The position numbers and the translations under genes were made by a program. A stretch of DNA of 64,000 nt from positions 62,001 through 126,000 of the forward strand of contig NZ_SATR01000011.1 in assembly GCF_004551525.1 (NCBI RefSeq), written 5' to 3'. Shown here piece by piece: positions 1 to 7,945 of the stretch. The notes under the pieces are model-generated. The model saw nothing but the letters and a program-made list of their open reading frames with translations, ran no database searches and was not told the origin of the DNA. Every line of letters begins with the position of its first letter. The stretch's first letter is position 1. This DNA is from Vibrio ouci (GTDB taxonomy: Bacteria > Pseudomonadota > Gammaproteobacteria > Enterobacterales > Vibrionaceae).

Positions 1-489
1 AACCAGACCAACCAGTGTACCGATCATCCCCATCGCAGGGGCAACGTCACCAAAGGCTCTAAATACACTACCACCAAAATCATGGCGCTCATCGGTAAGG
101 ACAATGTCTTTCTGCAGAGCAGCGCGAACAACGTCGGCATCATGACCATCAACCAGTAAGTCGATGCCTTTTTGCATAAAGCCGTTGGTGATTTCCATCT
201 CTTCTAGCGCTAGGAAACCGCCTTTACGAGCAGCGTCCGCCATCTCAACAACTTTTGCGATCAGATCTTCTGGCTCATCGGCTTTGAACATGAAAGCTTT
301 ACCGGCAATCTTCGCCGCACCAAAAAATTGGCCCATGGTGAACTTCATTAAAACGACAAAGGTAGAGCCACCCACTACGATCAAAATCGACGTGACGTCG
401 ATGAACATCATAATGCTTCCGCCAAGTATCATTGCCATGATAACGAAAGCAAAGCCGCCTAATAGTCCCACCAGCGTTGCTAAATCCAC
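1..489 (-). CDS. pomA: Flagellar motor stator protein PomA (5' part, cut by window start)
   Basis: This is the MotA/PomA-type subunit of the sodium-driven polar flagellar stator, which with PomB forms an inner-membrane ion channel that turns the motor. Only residues 1-163 are in the window and the C-terminal part lies outside. The reading starts at a GTG preceded by GAGGAG about six bases upstream. Two hydrophobic segments near residues 3-21 and 27-50 are followed by the charged cytoplasmic loop (around residues 85-140, with DERHDFGGSVFRAFGD), and the third membrane segment begins with APAMGMIGTLVGLV. The Vibrio context and close similarity to known PomA favour PomA over proton-type MotA. It is divergent from xseB, as in other vibrios. 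pomB is expected downstream, beyond the edge. Confidence 0.93.
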   Translation of the reverse strand, partial: MDLATLVGLLGGFAFVIMAMILGGSIMMFIDVTSILIVVGGSTFVVLMKFTMGQFFGAAKIAGKAFMFKADEPEDLIAKVVEMADAARKGGFLALEEMEITNGFMQKGIDLLVDGHDADVVRAALQKDIVLTDERHDFGGSVFRAFGDVAPAMGMIGTLVGLV

Positions 490-692
490 AAAGCACTCCT
501 CATGCAATCTTTGAGCTTCTAACAAAGTATATCGGCAACGTGTTCAGATCTTTAGTTTTTTATTGATACTCTATTCACATAAATGCAGTTGCTTACTTCG
601 CTTGCACTAGAAAAATCCCGCTATCAATGAGATTCAAACGGATTGATTGGCTGCCAAAGCTCGATTTTTCTGACAATTTTACTCGGTTAAAT

Positions 693-721
693 TTGACCAT
701 CATTATCGGCTAAGGTAACTT
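693..721 (+). promoter_or_regulatory. Probable sigma-70 promoter of xseB-ispA-dxs
   Basis: TTGACC (693-698) and TAACTT (716-721) are separated by 17 bp and lie 30 bp upstream of the xseB ATG. The match is by eye and no start site is known. Confidence 0.45.
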
Positions 722-750
722 TCGTGCATCTTTGTCAAAGTAGAAAAGTT

Positions 751-993
751 ATGGCGAGCAAGAAACCAGAAAACATGACCTTCGAGGCGACGATCGACGA
801 GCTCGATGTTATCGTAGAAAACCTTGAGAATGGTGATTTAGCATTGGAAGATGCGCTTAAGAAATTTGAGCGTGGTATTACGCTTGCTCGTGCAGGCCAA
901 ACTAAACTTAGCGATGCCGAGCAACGCGTAAGTATTTTGCTGCAAAACGATGACGAATCTCCACTAAGTGACTTTGACGGCCAGCCTGAGTAA
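751..993 (+). CDS. xseB: Exodeoxyribonuclease VII small subunit
   Basis: XseB is the small subunit of exonuclease VII, which degrades single-stranded DNA together with XseA in the cytoplasm. The 80-residue protein is the usual length and is almost wholly helical. The family signature FEATIDELDVIVENLENGDL lies at residues 10-29 and ERGITLARAGQTKLSDAEQRV follows. The ATG at 751 gives the family N-terminus MASKKPENM; an in-frame ATG at 724 would add nine unlikely residues. It is first in an operon with ispA (11-nt gap) and dxs, the same order as in enterobacteria. Confidence 0.95.
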   Translation: MASKKPENMTFEATIDELDVIVENLENGDLALEDALKKFERGITLARAGQTKLSDAEQRVSILLQNDDESPLSDFDGQPE

Positions 994-1004
994 TTGATAG
1001 AAAT

Positions 1005-1898
1005 ATGTCTGTTATGCAAGAGGCATTAACCTCATTTCAACAACGTAACAATGAGCAGCTAAATCTTTGGCTGCAAGCACTGCCACACCAAAATCAGCCG
1101 TTAATTGAAGCCATGCGCTACGGTCTACTGCTTGGTGGCAAACGCGCTCGACCATTTTTGGTCTACATTACTGGCCAAATGCTAGGCTGTGATAAGAGTG
1201 ACCTTGATACTCCCGCTTCTGCGGTTGAGTGCATTCACGCCTACTCGCTGATCCATGATGATCTCCCTGCGATGGATGACGATGAACTTCGTCGTGGTCA
1301 AACAACCTGTCACATCAAATTTGATGAAGCAACGGCTATCCTCACCGGTGACGCGCTGCAAACGTTAGCATTTACTATTTTGGCAGACGGTGATTTACAT
1401 CCAAATGCTGAAGCTAACCGTATCAAGATGATAAAAGTATTAGCCGACGCTTCAGGTGCCAATGGTATGTGCTTAGGCCAAGCCTTGGACCTCGCAGCTG
1501 AAAATCGCTCAGTGTCGCTAGAAGAATTAGAAGAGATTCACCGCAACAAAACCGGTGCATTGATGAAGTCTGCTATTCGTCTTGGCGCTCTTGCTGCGGG
1601 TGAAAAAGGGCTTGAGGTAATGCCTCAGCTCGACAAATACGCCGATGCAGTTGGCCTAGCGTTTCAGGTTCAAGACGACATTTTAGATATTATTAGTGAT
1701 ACAGAAACTTTGGGTAAGCCTCAAGGTTCTGATCAAGAATTAAACAAAAGTACTTATCCAGCCCTGCTTGGATTGGATGGAGCTATTAACAAAGCTCACA
1801 CTCTGTTAAATGAAGCACTTCAAGCTTTGGAAGCAATCCCATACAATACAGAGTTACTCGAAGAGTTCGCCCGATATGTCATCGAGCGCAAGAACTAA
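1005..1898 (+). CDS. ispA: Farnesyl diphosphate synthase (geranyltranstransferase)
   Basis: IspA condenses isopentenyl diphosphate with dimethylallyl and geranyl diphosphate to give farnesyl diphosphate, the precursor of undecaprenyl carriers and quinone tails. The 297-residue protein has the first aspartate-rich motif HDDLPAMDDDELRRG (around residue 85), the KTGAL motif, and the second aspartate-rich motif QVQDDILD (around residue 225). Length and motifs are typical of the bacterial family. It sits between xseB and dxs, so a precursor-making enzyme (Dxs) and a consumer of the same pathway are co-transcribed. A second in-frame ATG three codons in could also be the start. Confidence 0.96.
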   Translation: MSVMQEALTSFQQRNNEQLNLWLQALPHQNQPLIEAMRYGLLLGGKRARPFLVYITGQMLGCDKSDLDTPASAVECIHAYSLIHDDLPAMDDDELRRGQTTCHIKFDEATAILTGDALQTLAFTILADGDLHPNAEANRIKMIKVLADASGANGMCLGQALDLAAENRSVSLEELEEIHRNKTGALMKSAIRLGALAAGEKGLEVMPQLDKYADAVGLAFQVQDDILDIISDTETLGKPQGSDQELNKSTYPALLGLDGAINKAHTLLNEALQALEAIPYNTELLEEFARYVIERKN

Positions 1899-1918
1899 CA
1901 CAATAAGCGCGCATTTAT

Positions 1919-3784
1919 ATGACTCTTGATATTTCAAAATATCCAACACTTGCTCTAGCAGATACGCCAGATGAGCTACGCAGTCTTCCTAAAGAAGTGC
2001 TGCCGACGCTATGTGATGAGCTACGTACCTACTTATTAAATTCAGTGAGCCAATCTAGTGGCCACTTAGCTTCTGGCTTAGGTACTGTAGAACTCACCGT
2101 CGCGCTTCATTACGTCTACAACACGCCTTTTGATCAATTGGTGTGGGATGTGGGCCATCAAGCGTACCCACACAAAATCTTAACTGGTCGCCGCGATAAA
2201 CTGTCTACGATTCGCCAGAAAGATGGCTTACACCCATTCCCTTGGCGCGAAGAGAGCGAATACGACACACTGTCTGTTGGTCACTCTTCAACGTCGATCA
2301 GTGCCGCGTTAGGTATGGCGATCAGTGCTGGTAAAGAAGACAAAAACCGTAAAGTTGTCAGCGTTATCGGTGACGGGGCGATTACCGCAGGTATGGCATT
2401 CGAAGCAATGAACCATGCTGGCGACGTTCACCCTGACATGCTGGTTATTCTAAACGACAACGAAATGTCGATTTCAGAAAACGTTGGCGCACTGAATAAC
2501 CATTTGGCGCAAGTGCTTTCCGGTAACCTGTATACCTCGATTCGTGAAGGCGGAAAAAAGGTTCTGTCTGGCGTTCCACCAATTAAAGAACTGGTTCGTC
2601 GTACTGAAGAACACCTGAAAGGCATGGTGATCCCAGGAACCTTATTTGAAGAGCTAGGCTTTAACTACATTGGTCCTGTTGATGGCCATGATGTCAATGA
2701 GTTAGTTAAAACACTGAAGAACATGCGTGAGCTAAAAGGCCCGCAGTTCCTGCACATCATGACTAAGAAAGGCAAAGGCTATGAGCCTGCTGAAAAAGAT
2801 CCAATCGGCTACCACGGTGTACCTAAGTTCGACCCTAGTCATAACTCTTTACCAAAGAGCAGTGGCGGCAAGCCTAGCTTCTCTAAGATCTTCGGTGACT
2901 TCCTGTGTGATATGGCTGCGCAAGATCCTAAGCTAATGGCGATTACGCCAGCAATGCGCGAAGGCTCTGGTATGGTTCGTTTCTCTAAAGAGTACCCTGA
3001 ACAATACTTTGACGTCGCCATTGCAGAGCAGCACGCAGTAACGCTGGCGACAGGTATGGCAATTGCGGGTGACAACCCGATCGTTGCTATCTACTCAACC
3101 TTCTTACAACGCGGTTACGATCAGCTGATTCACGATGTAGCAATCATGGACTTGCCTGTGATGTTTGCGATTGACCGTGCTGGTTTGGTTGGCGCCGATG
3201 GCCAGACTCACCAAGGTGCGTTTGACCTAAGCTTTATGCGTTGTATTCCGAACATGGTGATCATGGCACCGAGCGACGAAAATGAATGTCGTCAAATGCT
3301 CTACACGGGTCATAAACATACAGGTCCAAGTGCAGTTCGCTACCCGCGAGGCACAGGTATGGGCACTGAGATTGAACAAGAGTTTACCGCTCTTGAGATC
3401 GGCAAAGGCCGCCTAGTTCGTCAAGGTGAAAAGGTCGCGATTTTAAGCTTCGGTACTTTCCTTGGTAACGCACTGGAAGCGGCAGAAAGTTTAAATGCCA
3501 CAGTTGCTGACATGCGCTTTGTTAAGCCACTGGATGAAGCACTGATCAAACAACTTGCCGCAGAGCACGATGTTCTAGTAACACTAGAAGAAAACGCGAT
3601 TGCTGGCGGTGCGGGTGCAGGTGTGATTGAGTTTATGATGAAAGAGAAAATCATCAAGCCGGTGCTTAACCTTGGCTTGCCTGACGAGTTTGTTCATCAA
3701 GGTACCCAAGATGAACTCCATGCAGAGTTAGGCTTAGATGCAACTGGCATCGAAAACGCCATTCGCGAATACCTAGAAAAGTAA
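1919..3784 (+). CDS. dxs: 1-deoxy-D-xylulose-5-phosphate synthase
   Basis: Dxs is the thiamine-diphosphate enzyme that joins pyruvate and glyceraldehyde 3-phosphate in the first step of the MEP isoprenoid pathway. The 621 residues match the usual length. Visible elements are GHSSTSIS (around 120), the ThDP/Mg motif [18 protein letters not shown] ending in NDN (around 150-180), the pyrimidine-binding domain with [13 protein letters not shown] (around 370), and the transketolase C-terminal domain. It starts 20 nt after the ispA stop and ends before a strong terminator, so it closes the operon. Confidence 0.97.
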   Translation: MTLDISKYPTLALADTPDELRSLPKEVLPTLCDELRTYLLNSVSQSSGHLASGLGTVELTVALHYVYNTPFDQLVWDVGHQAYPHKILTGRRDKLSTIRQKDGLHPFPWREESEYDTLSVGHSSTSISAALGMAISAGKEDKNRKVVSVIGDGAITAGMAFEAMNHAGDVHPDMLVILNDNEMSISENVGALNNHLAQVLSGNLYTSIREGGKKVLSGVPPIKELVRRTEEHLKGMVIPGTLFEELGFNYIGPVDGHDVNELVKTLKNMRELKGPQFLHIMTKKGKGYEPAEKDPIGYHGVPKFDPSHNSLPKSSGGKPSFSKIFGDFLCDMAAQDPKLMAITPAMREGSGMVRFSKEYPEQYFDVAIAEQHAVTLATGMAIAGDNPIVAIYSTFLQRGYDQLIHDVAIMDLPVMFAIDRAGLVGADGQTHQGAFDLSFMRCIPNMVIMAPSDENECRQMLYTGHKHTGPSAVRYPRGTGMGTEIEQEFTALEIGKGRLVRQGEKVAILSFGTFLGNALEAAESLNATVADMRFVKPLDEALIKQLAAEHDVLVTLEENAIAGGAGAGVIEFMMKEKIIKPVLNLGLPDEFVHQGTQDELHAELGLDATGIENAIREYLEK

Positions 3785-3803
3785 ACGTTACTGTTTTGAC
3801 AAC

Positions 3804-3832
3804 AAAAAGCCCTCACTTCGAGGGCTTTTTTG
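3804..3832 (+). terminator. Intrinsic terminator after dxs
   Basis: The stem AAAAAGCCCTC / GAGGGCTTTTT is perfect, with a 5-nt loop and a T-run. It lies 20 bp past the dxs stop and could also serve truC on the other strand. Confidence 0.9.
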
Positions 3833-3843
3833 TCTCTAACCGT

Positions 3844-4566
3844 TCATTCTGGCACTGTCCAACCAAACTCCGCACACAGTTTTTGCCAGGTTTCATCGAT
3901 ACCCGCTTTAATCAGCAGCTTTTCATTGGTGAAGGGGTGAACAAACTCTAAGCTCGATGCATGCAGAAGCAGTCTGTGAGAGTCATAGACCTCTCGATAC
4001 AGTTTATTGTGCTTACCGTCACCATGAGTCGTATCACCGACAATAGGATGCCTTAGGTGAGCCATATGACGTCTTAGCTGATGCTTGCGCCCTGTTAATG
4101 GTTTCATTTCCATCAAGCAATAACGGGTGGTTGGGAACTTGCTCGTAGAATGCGGAACTTCCACTTTCGCTAGCGGCCAATAGTCTGTAATGGCTTCTTG
4201 TGCTTCTTTCTCTTGGCTGGCGTGCTTATCGGCAATCTTATCCAACTCAACCTTCAATGCGTAATCAAGGCGGCCAGACTCTTCAATCCAACCACGTACG
4301 ATAGCGTGATAGGTTTTTTCCATCTCGTGGTTGGCGAACATCGGCATCACCTGCGAAGCCACTTCACTAGATAAAGCGAAAATCAGCACACCCGATGTCG
4401 GGCGATCAAGGCGGTGAAGAGGGAACACATGTTGGCCAATTTGGTCACGCAAAGTTTGCATCACAAACTGTGTTTCGTGCTTATCTAACCAACTGCGGTG
4501 AACCAGCATCCCCGCTGGCTTATTTACGGCGACGAAATACTCATCTTGGAAAACAATCTCAAGCAT
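3844..4566 (-). CDS. truC: tRNA pseudouridine(65) synthase TruC
   Basis: TruC isomerises uridine 65 in certain tRNAs. The 240-residue protein belongs to the RluA family, with the catalytic motif HRLDRPTSGVL around residue 52 containing the active aspartate, and the family N-terminus MLEIVFQDEYFVAVNKPAGML. The ATG at 4566 is chosen because it matches that N-terminus; a TTG at 4584 would add six residues. It overlaps the end of yqcC by 8 nt, so the pair is probably translationally coupled, as in E. coli yqcC-truC. Confidence 0.93.
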   Translation of the reverse strand: MLEIVFQDEYFVAVNKPAGMLVHRSWLDKHETQFVMQTLRDQIGQHVFPLHRLDRPTSGVLIFALSSEVASQVMPMFANHEMEKTYHAIVRGWIEESGRLDYALKVELDKIADKHASQEKEAQEAITDYWPLAKVEVPHSTSKFPTTRYCLMEMKPLTGRKHQLRRHMAHLRHPIVGDTTHGDGKHNKLYREVYDSHRLLLHASSLEFVHPFTNEKLLIKAGIDETWQKLCAEFGWTVPE

Positions 4567-4879
4567 GGCGACATACCTTATCAATCTGTTGGATAATAGT
4601 GATCAGTGGCTTCATCATCTGCTCTTCTTTCCAGCACTCTTCAAAATAATCAGCCATCGCAAACCCCTTTGGTAACGGCTGACTTTCTTTCACGAGTAGA
4701 CGGATACGCGCGACAAATATCCATTGCAACCACTCAAGAGGAGTGAGGCTATCAATAGCAAAAGGCTCCTGACTGCTTAATGCTTCAACACTAGGAGAAT
4801 GTTGTTGCCACTGTCCTTGTTTTCGCATCTCAACTTCTAAAGCGTCGACTAACTCGACTAATTGTTTTTCTTTCGTCAT
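4559..4879 (-). CDS. yqcC: YqcC family protein (DUF446)
   Basis: This 106-residue protein belongs to the DUF446/YqcC family of small, mostly helical cytoplasmic proteins with no established reaction. The family core QPLPKGFAMADYFEECW is visible near residues 67-83, preceded by PLEWLQWIFVARI. It is upstream of and overlaps truC, and the same gene pair is seen in enterobacteria. No membrane segment or signal peptide is present. Confidence 0.88.
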   Translation of the reverse strand: MTKEKQLVELVDALEVEMRKQGQWQQHSPSVEALSSQEPFAIDSLTPLEWLQWIFVARIRLLVKESQPLPKGFAMADYFEECWKEEQMMKPLITIIQQIDKVCRHA

Positions 4880-4955
4880 TAAACTTTATATTGGACCTTG
4901 AAAATTGGCCTAAGAGTACCATTTATAGAGGAAAGAAAGTTAGGACAATTCTCTA

Positions 4956-5993
4956 ATGGAAACGATTCATACCCTTACCCAATTGCTCAATGACAGTAAC
5001 TGCCAGTATCAAGTGTTTGATCTTGGACGTCGTATCAAAACCATCGACGCAAAAACATTTGCTGATGCTGAGAAAGGTCAACTGCCATACCCTTACCCAA
5101 TGCAGCGTAAAGCCCATATAGCTATCGCTTATTGGAACCAAGAGCAACAGCCATGGATTTGGTTTCTAAAGTTTGAACTCGATGAGCGCGGCTTACTTAA
5201 GCAGTCAGACATTGGTAACTTCTTAAAGTACGTGATTGAAGCGATGGGTACTCGTATCAATCAAGATATGACGGAAGAACAACAAGAGAAGCTATCTAAC
5301 AACCCTTATACCTTCAAGCCTGCTGAAGATAAAATGGCTGTGTTTCATAGCCAAGTACGAGCTTCGCTAGACCTGCCTTGCAGCCAATATTATGAGCACG
5401 CTCAACACTACTTTTCTGGTGGATTAGAGTGGGATAAATGGCACACGGTTGGCCTGCAAGGTGTCACTGATATCTGTGCGCGTCTTGGCCAAGAACAAAA
5501 TGGGGTGAATGTACGTAAAGCACTGCAACACCTGCCTAATGAGCCACTTTATGCTTTGCTTGGTGCACTAGAGCACACCGAACTTTCGGATAAACTGGCT
5601 GAGCGAATTGCCGAAATGGCCAAGCAGCAGATTGAGAATGAACAACCAGACTTGTTCCTGCTTTCAGCGCTAACACGTGCGCTTTCGGGTGCCAAAATAT
5701 CCATCGCTCAACCTATTATTGATTCCATTCTGGCTAGCCCTCGTTTAAGCCATCAAGAAGTATTAATCGGTATTGCAGGTCGCAGTTGGCACTGGCTTAG
5801 TGATGCTAAAACAGCACAGCAATTCCTATTACGCTTAGCACAAACTGGCAACCAAACCCTGTTTAATCAGCTGTTTGCCGATCTTGTTATGCTATCTGAA
5901 CTTAGAATGGTTCTACTGCCTTTGCTGCACTCAAGCCCTTCTGAAGAGCTTGCACAAGCGCTTATTCGACTGCAACAAGCAACCAAGGCGTAA
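4956..5993 (+). CDS. DUF3549 family protein
   Basis: The product is a 345-residue soluble protein of the DUF3549 family, which is common in Vibrio and related genera and has no known function. The N-terminal part (residues 1-90) holds the conserved stretch ending in QRKAHIAIAYWN and the QPWIWFLKFELDERG segment. The C-terminal two thirds are helical and HEAT-like in appearance, with repeated short helices. It starts 76 bp from the divergent yqcC and is followed after 2 nt by a DUF3301 gene, so the two form an operon. The family name is recalled from Vibrio annotations, not from a search. Confidence 0.8.
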   Translation: METIHTLTQLLNDSNCQYQVFDLGRRIKTIDAKTFADAEKGQLPYPYPMQRKAHIAIAYWNQEQQPWIWFLKFELDERGLLKQSDIGNFLKYVIEAMGTRINQDMTEEQQEKLSNNPYTFKPAEDKMAVFHSQVRASLDLPCSQYYEHAQHYFSGGLEWDKWHTVGLQGVTDICARLGQEQNGVNVRKALQHLPNEPLYALLGALEHTELSDKLAERIAEMAKQQIENEQPDLFLLSALTRALSGAKISIAQPIIDSILASPRLSHQEVLIGIAGRSWHWLSDAKTAQQFLLRLAQTGNQTLFNQLFADLVMLSELRMVLLPLLHSSPSEELAQALIRLQQATKA

Positions 5994-5995
5994 TT

Positions 5996-6295
5996 ATGAT
6001 TCATGACCTCTTTGCTATTTTGGCCCTTGCCGTTGTCTGTCTTCTGTTTTGGCAGCAAAGACGACAGGCGGAAATTGCTAAAAGCATCGCATTACGAAAG
6101 TGCAAAGAGCTTGATCTTCAATTGGTGAGCGTCGCTCTCAAACGCCACAAACTAAAAACGCCAGACGGTGTCTGGCGTTGGCATTCTATCTATCAATTTG
6201 AATTTTCATCACTGGGTGACGACTGCTACCAAGGTGAGATTATTATGCAAGGTTTCCGACTAGCAAAGGTGGCTCTACCACCGCATCGGATGTAA
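5996..6295 (+). CDS. DUF3301 family membrane protein
   Basis: The 99-residue protein has one N-terminal membrane segment (about residues 4-20) followed by a basic cytoplasmic region, which fits the DUF3301 family, whose function is unknown. It begins 2 nt after the DUF3549 stop. Its last 53 bp overlap the 3' end of the convergent GNAT gene, so both C-termini are encoded by the same DNA on opposite strands. Confidence 0.8.
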   Translation: MIHDLFAILALAVVCLLFWQQRRQAEIAKSIALRKCKELDLQLVSVALKRHKLKTPDGVWRWHSIYQFEFSSLGDDCYQGEIIMQGFRLAKVALPPHRM

Positions 6296-6761
6296 ATAGA
6301 TACTCATCATAGGGGCCGAAGGTATCGGCTTTATGAGCATTGAGTACAAAACCCAATTTATTTAGAATTCGAATTGAAGGCTCATGGCCTACATTAGCTG
6401 TCGCGATGACTTTACTGATGTTTAAGTCGCGCAATGCCTTTGGAAAAAAGGCCTGCAGCACTTCGCTCGCGATTCCTCTTCCCCAGTAATTTTTATCAAA
6501 GATATACCCTAGCTCAGGTTCGCCGTCTAGATCGGAAACAAACACGTGACCAATATATTCACGAGTATTGCTGTCTAGTACCGCTCTGGCATAGATATTA
6601 GGGTCTGTCAGTACCTGTTCAAATAGTCTCTTAGCAGACGACACCGTGTGCGCCCCATTCATCTGTGCACGATTAATCGCACAGCAGTTGAGAATAAGAA
6701 ACTCAGATTGTAAAGAGTCGTTATAAGGTACTAATAACGATCGGCGAGTCACAATAGTCAT
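6243..6761 (-). CDS. GNAT family N-acetyltransferase (RimJ/RimL-like)
   Basis: The 172-residue protein is a GCN5-related acetyltransferase that should transfer acetyl from acetyl-CoA to an amine; the acceptor cannot be told. The acetyl-CoA motif A reads ELGYIFDKNYWGRGIASEVL (around residues 85-104), and motif B contains the NVGHEPSIRILNKLGF stretch, typical of the RimJ/RimL subgroup that acetylates protein N-termini. The ATG at 6761 has AGGA about seven bases upstream. The 3' end overlaps the convergent DUF3301 gene by 53 bp, and csrB lies upstream in the same orientation. Confidence 0.85.
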   Translation of the reverse strand: MTIVTRRSLLVPYNDSLQSEFLILNCCAINRAQMNGAHTVSSAKRLFEQVLTDPNIYARAVLDSNTREYIGHVFVSDLDGEPELGYIFDKNYWGRGIASEVLQAFFPKALRDLNISKVIATANVGHEPSIRILNKLGFVLNAHKADTFGPYDEYLFTSDAVVEPPLLVGNLA

Positions 6762-6895
6762 GACACATCCTTGTAAGCAGCAGTTCTTGTCTTATAAAAC
6801 AAAGCCGAAAATTTATACCAACTGATAGCAACCTTTATTGATCTAGGTTGTTTTTAGCACATTGTTATTAGAGTTATTAGTAAAGGTGGGATCTA

Positions 6896-6926
6896 AGAAA
6901 AACCCCGATACATCAGTATCGGGGTT
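6896..6926 (-). terminator. Intrinsic terminator of the csrB RNA
   Basis: On the minus strand an 11-bp perfect stem (AACCCCGATAC paired with GTATCGGGGTT, 4-nt loop) is followed by a T-run. It closes the GGA-hairpin region and fixes the direction of the RNA. Confidence 0.88.
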
Positions 6927-7295
6927 ATAAGTCTTACTCGCAGCAATCCGGCTACAAAAGGTGCTCCATGCATCTTCCTTAATAGCTACTGAATCCTTCA
7001 GTATTATCCAACCGTCGCCTTCCTAGCGGTGTCCTCATCATCCTGATAGCTAACATATCCTAGTTAGCGCACATCACTCTATCCTTAAGTGGTGTCCTTG
7101 TATCTTCCTGATACTGTCCTAGCCTCTTCCTAGAGGTGTCCATTGTCGTCCATGTCACTCACATCCTGTCAGTGGCTGTTTCCCTACAATGTCCTTTCGC
7201 TCCGTGCTTGATTAACTATCCTAGTCAACCAATCTTCTTCCTGAAGATTCCCAATCCTTGGTCTTTCCTGTTCCGTGTCGGTATCCTTCCGACAG
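6896..7295 (-). ncRNA. csrB: CsrB-family small RNA (CsrA-sequestering)
   Basis: About 400 bp with no gene of its own contains roughly 28 GGA triplets on the minus strand, most placed in the loops of a row of small hairpins. Clear examples, in plus coordinates, are 7276-7294 (TGTCGG arms), 7232-7248 (loop AGGAA), 7123-7136 (loop exactly AGGA), 7101-7113, 7049-7068 and 6987-7003. Loop-borne AGGA/ANGGA motifs are the binding signal for the translational regulator CsrA (RsmA), and CsrB-type RNAs titrate many CsrA dimers. A terminator closes the 3' end, a promoter-like pair precedes the 5' end, and a VarA/GacA-type palindrome lies further upstream. Length, motif density and architecture agree with Vibrio CsrB/C/D RNAs. 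Which paralogue this is cannot be said. The 5' end is estimated. Confidence 0.92.
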
Positions 7296-7300
7296 GTTCT

Positions 7301-7330
7301 AATTTACCCGAATTGCCGATAGAGACAATG
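7301..7330 (-). promoter_or_regulatory. Probable csrB promoter
   Basis: On the minus strand TTGTCT and TAAATT (7306-7301) are separated by about 16 bp. TAAATT ends some six bases before the first GGA-loop hairpin, as expected for a CsrB RNA that starts with a structured 5' end. Confidence 0.5.
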
Positions 7331-7453
7331 TCTGTAGCAAATCAAAAATGCGCAACAATATTGAAACAAAACGAATTTGGACTACAAATCAACAAGTTAA
7401 CAGATTTAAAGGTACTTATCTTGTGTTTAAAACGCTGTTTGTCTCACAACATG

Positions 7454-7471
7454 TGTGAGAGATCTCGCACA
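7454..7471 (-). promoter_or_regulatory. VarA (GacA/UvrY)-type activator site upstream of csrB
   Basis: The 18-bp imperfect palindrome TGTGAGAGATCTCGCACA lies about 150 bp upstream of the csrB promoter. It resembles the GacA/UvrY/VarA box TGTAAG-N6-CTTACA, the usual activator site of csrB/rsmZ genes. Position and shape support this; binding is inferred. Confidence 0.68.
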
Positions 7472-7548
7472 GACTCTGTCACTATTTTCTATTCGCCAAT
7501 TTCAGACTGACTGGGTATGATTAAATACATAAGCGCAATGGAGGTTTT

Positions 7549-7836
7549 ATGCTTACTCAAGATGTTAGCCAAGAGCTAAAAGATGTCCTTGAACAGTTAC
7601 ACGCAGAAGGAAAAGAGCCGACAGTCGCACTCGTCAAAGCACGTTTGAGTACATCTGTGCCTATGCCGGCTTTGATTACAACCTTGAAGAGTTGGAAAAG
7701 CTCGAACCGAGTTCCTAAAGTTGAAGTCGCAGCGAAAAAAGAAGTCGCTGACGCAGATCGAATTGAACAGCTAGAAAAGCAAGTGATGGACCTAACGGCA
7801 AGATTGGTTGCGCTTGAGGAAAAGTTAGAGAAATAG
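7549..7836 (+). CDS. Small coiled-coil protein with KfrA-like N-terminus
   Basis: The product is a 95-residue cytoplasmic protein. Residues 1-50, with the stretch AEGKEPTVALVKARLSTSVP and a following TTLKSWK, resemble the N-terminal helix-turn-helix module of KfrA-type plasmid proteins. Residues 68-95 (EQLEKQVMDLTARLVALEEK) form a leucine-rich coiled coil with heptad spacing. A DNA-binding, dimeric protein is therefore possible but not shown. The ATG has GGAGG about six bases upstream. The stop codon coincides with the first base of a half copy of the 103-bp repeat. It may be a conserved Vibrio hypothetical; I do not recognise a named gene. Confidence 0.75.
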   Translation: MLTQDVSQELKDVLEQLHAEGKEPTVALVKARLSTSVPMPALITTLKSWKSSNRVPKVEVAAKKEVADADRIEQLEKQVMDLTARLVALEEKLEK

Positions 7837-7875
7837 AGGTTCCCTACTCTCTCCTTCGTCGCTCTATGGAATGAC
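7836..7875 (+). repeat. Half copy (right arm only) of the 103-bp palindromic repeat
   Basis: These 40 bp match the right arm of the intergenic repeat family (CCCTACTC near the start, CTATGGAATGAC at the end). The left arm is absent, because upstream sequence is the coding end of the 95-aa gene. The arm begins at the last base of that gene's stop codon. Confidence 0.8.
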
Positions 7876-7897
7876 CAATATTTGGAGAGCAGAAAAA

Positions 7898-7926
7898 CAA
7901 AAGGCTTGGCACAATGCCAAGCCTTT
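7898..7926 (-). terminator. Intrinsic terminator after sucD (sdh-suc operon)
   Basis: A perfect 11-bp stem AAAGGCTTGGC / GCCAAGCCTTT with a 5-nt loop is followed on the minus strand by a T-rich tail. It lies 20 bp beyond the sucD stop and would end the long sdhCDAB-sucABCD transcript. Confidence 0.87.
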
Positions 7927-7945
7927 CTTATTTGAAGTGGTTAGA

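Noticed and set aside
6961..7295. Regularly spaced short repeats suggesting a CRISPR array or tandem repeat
   Set aside because: Spacing and unit sequence vary, each unit is its own hairpin with a GGA loop, and no cas gene is near. CsrB explains it fully.
7136..7510. Open frame of 124 codons on the plus strand
   Set aside because: It overlaps the csrB RNA, its promoter and the VarA-like site. The translation is low in charge and has no ribosome site, so it is a by-product of the repeated TCCT pattern.
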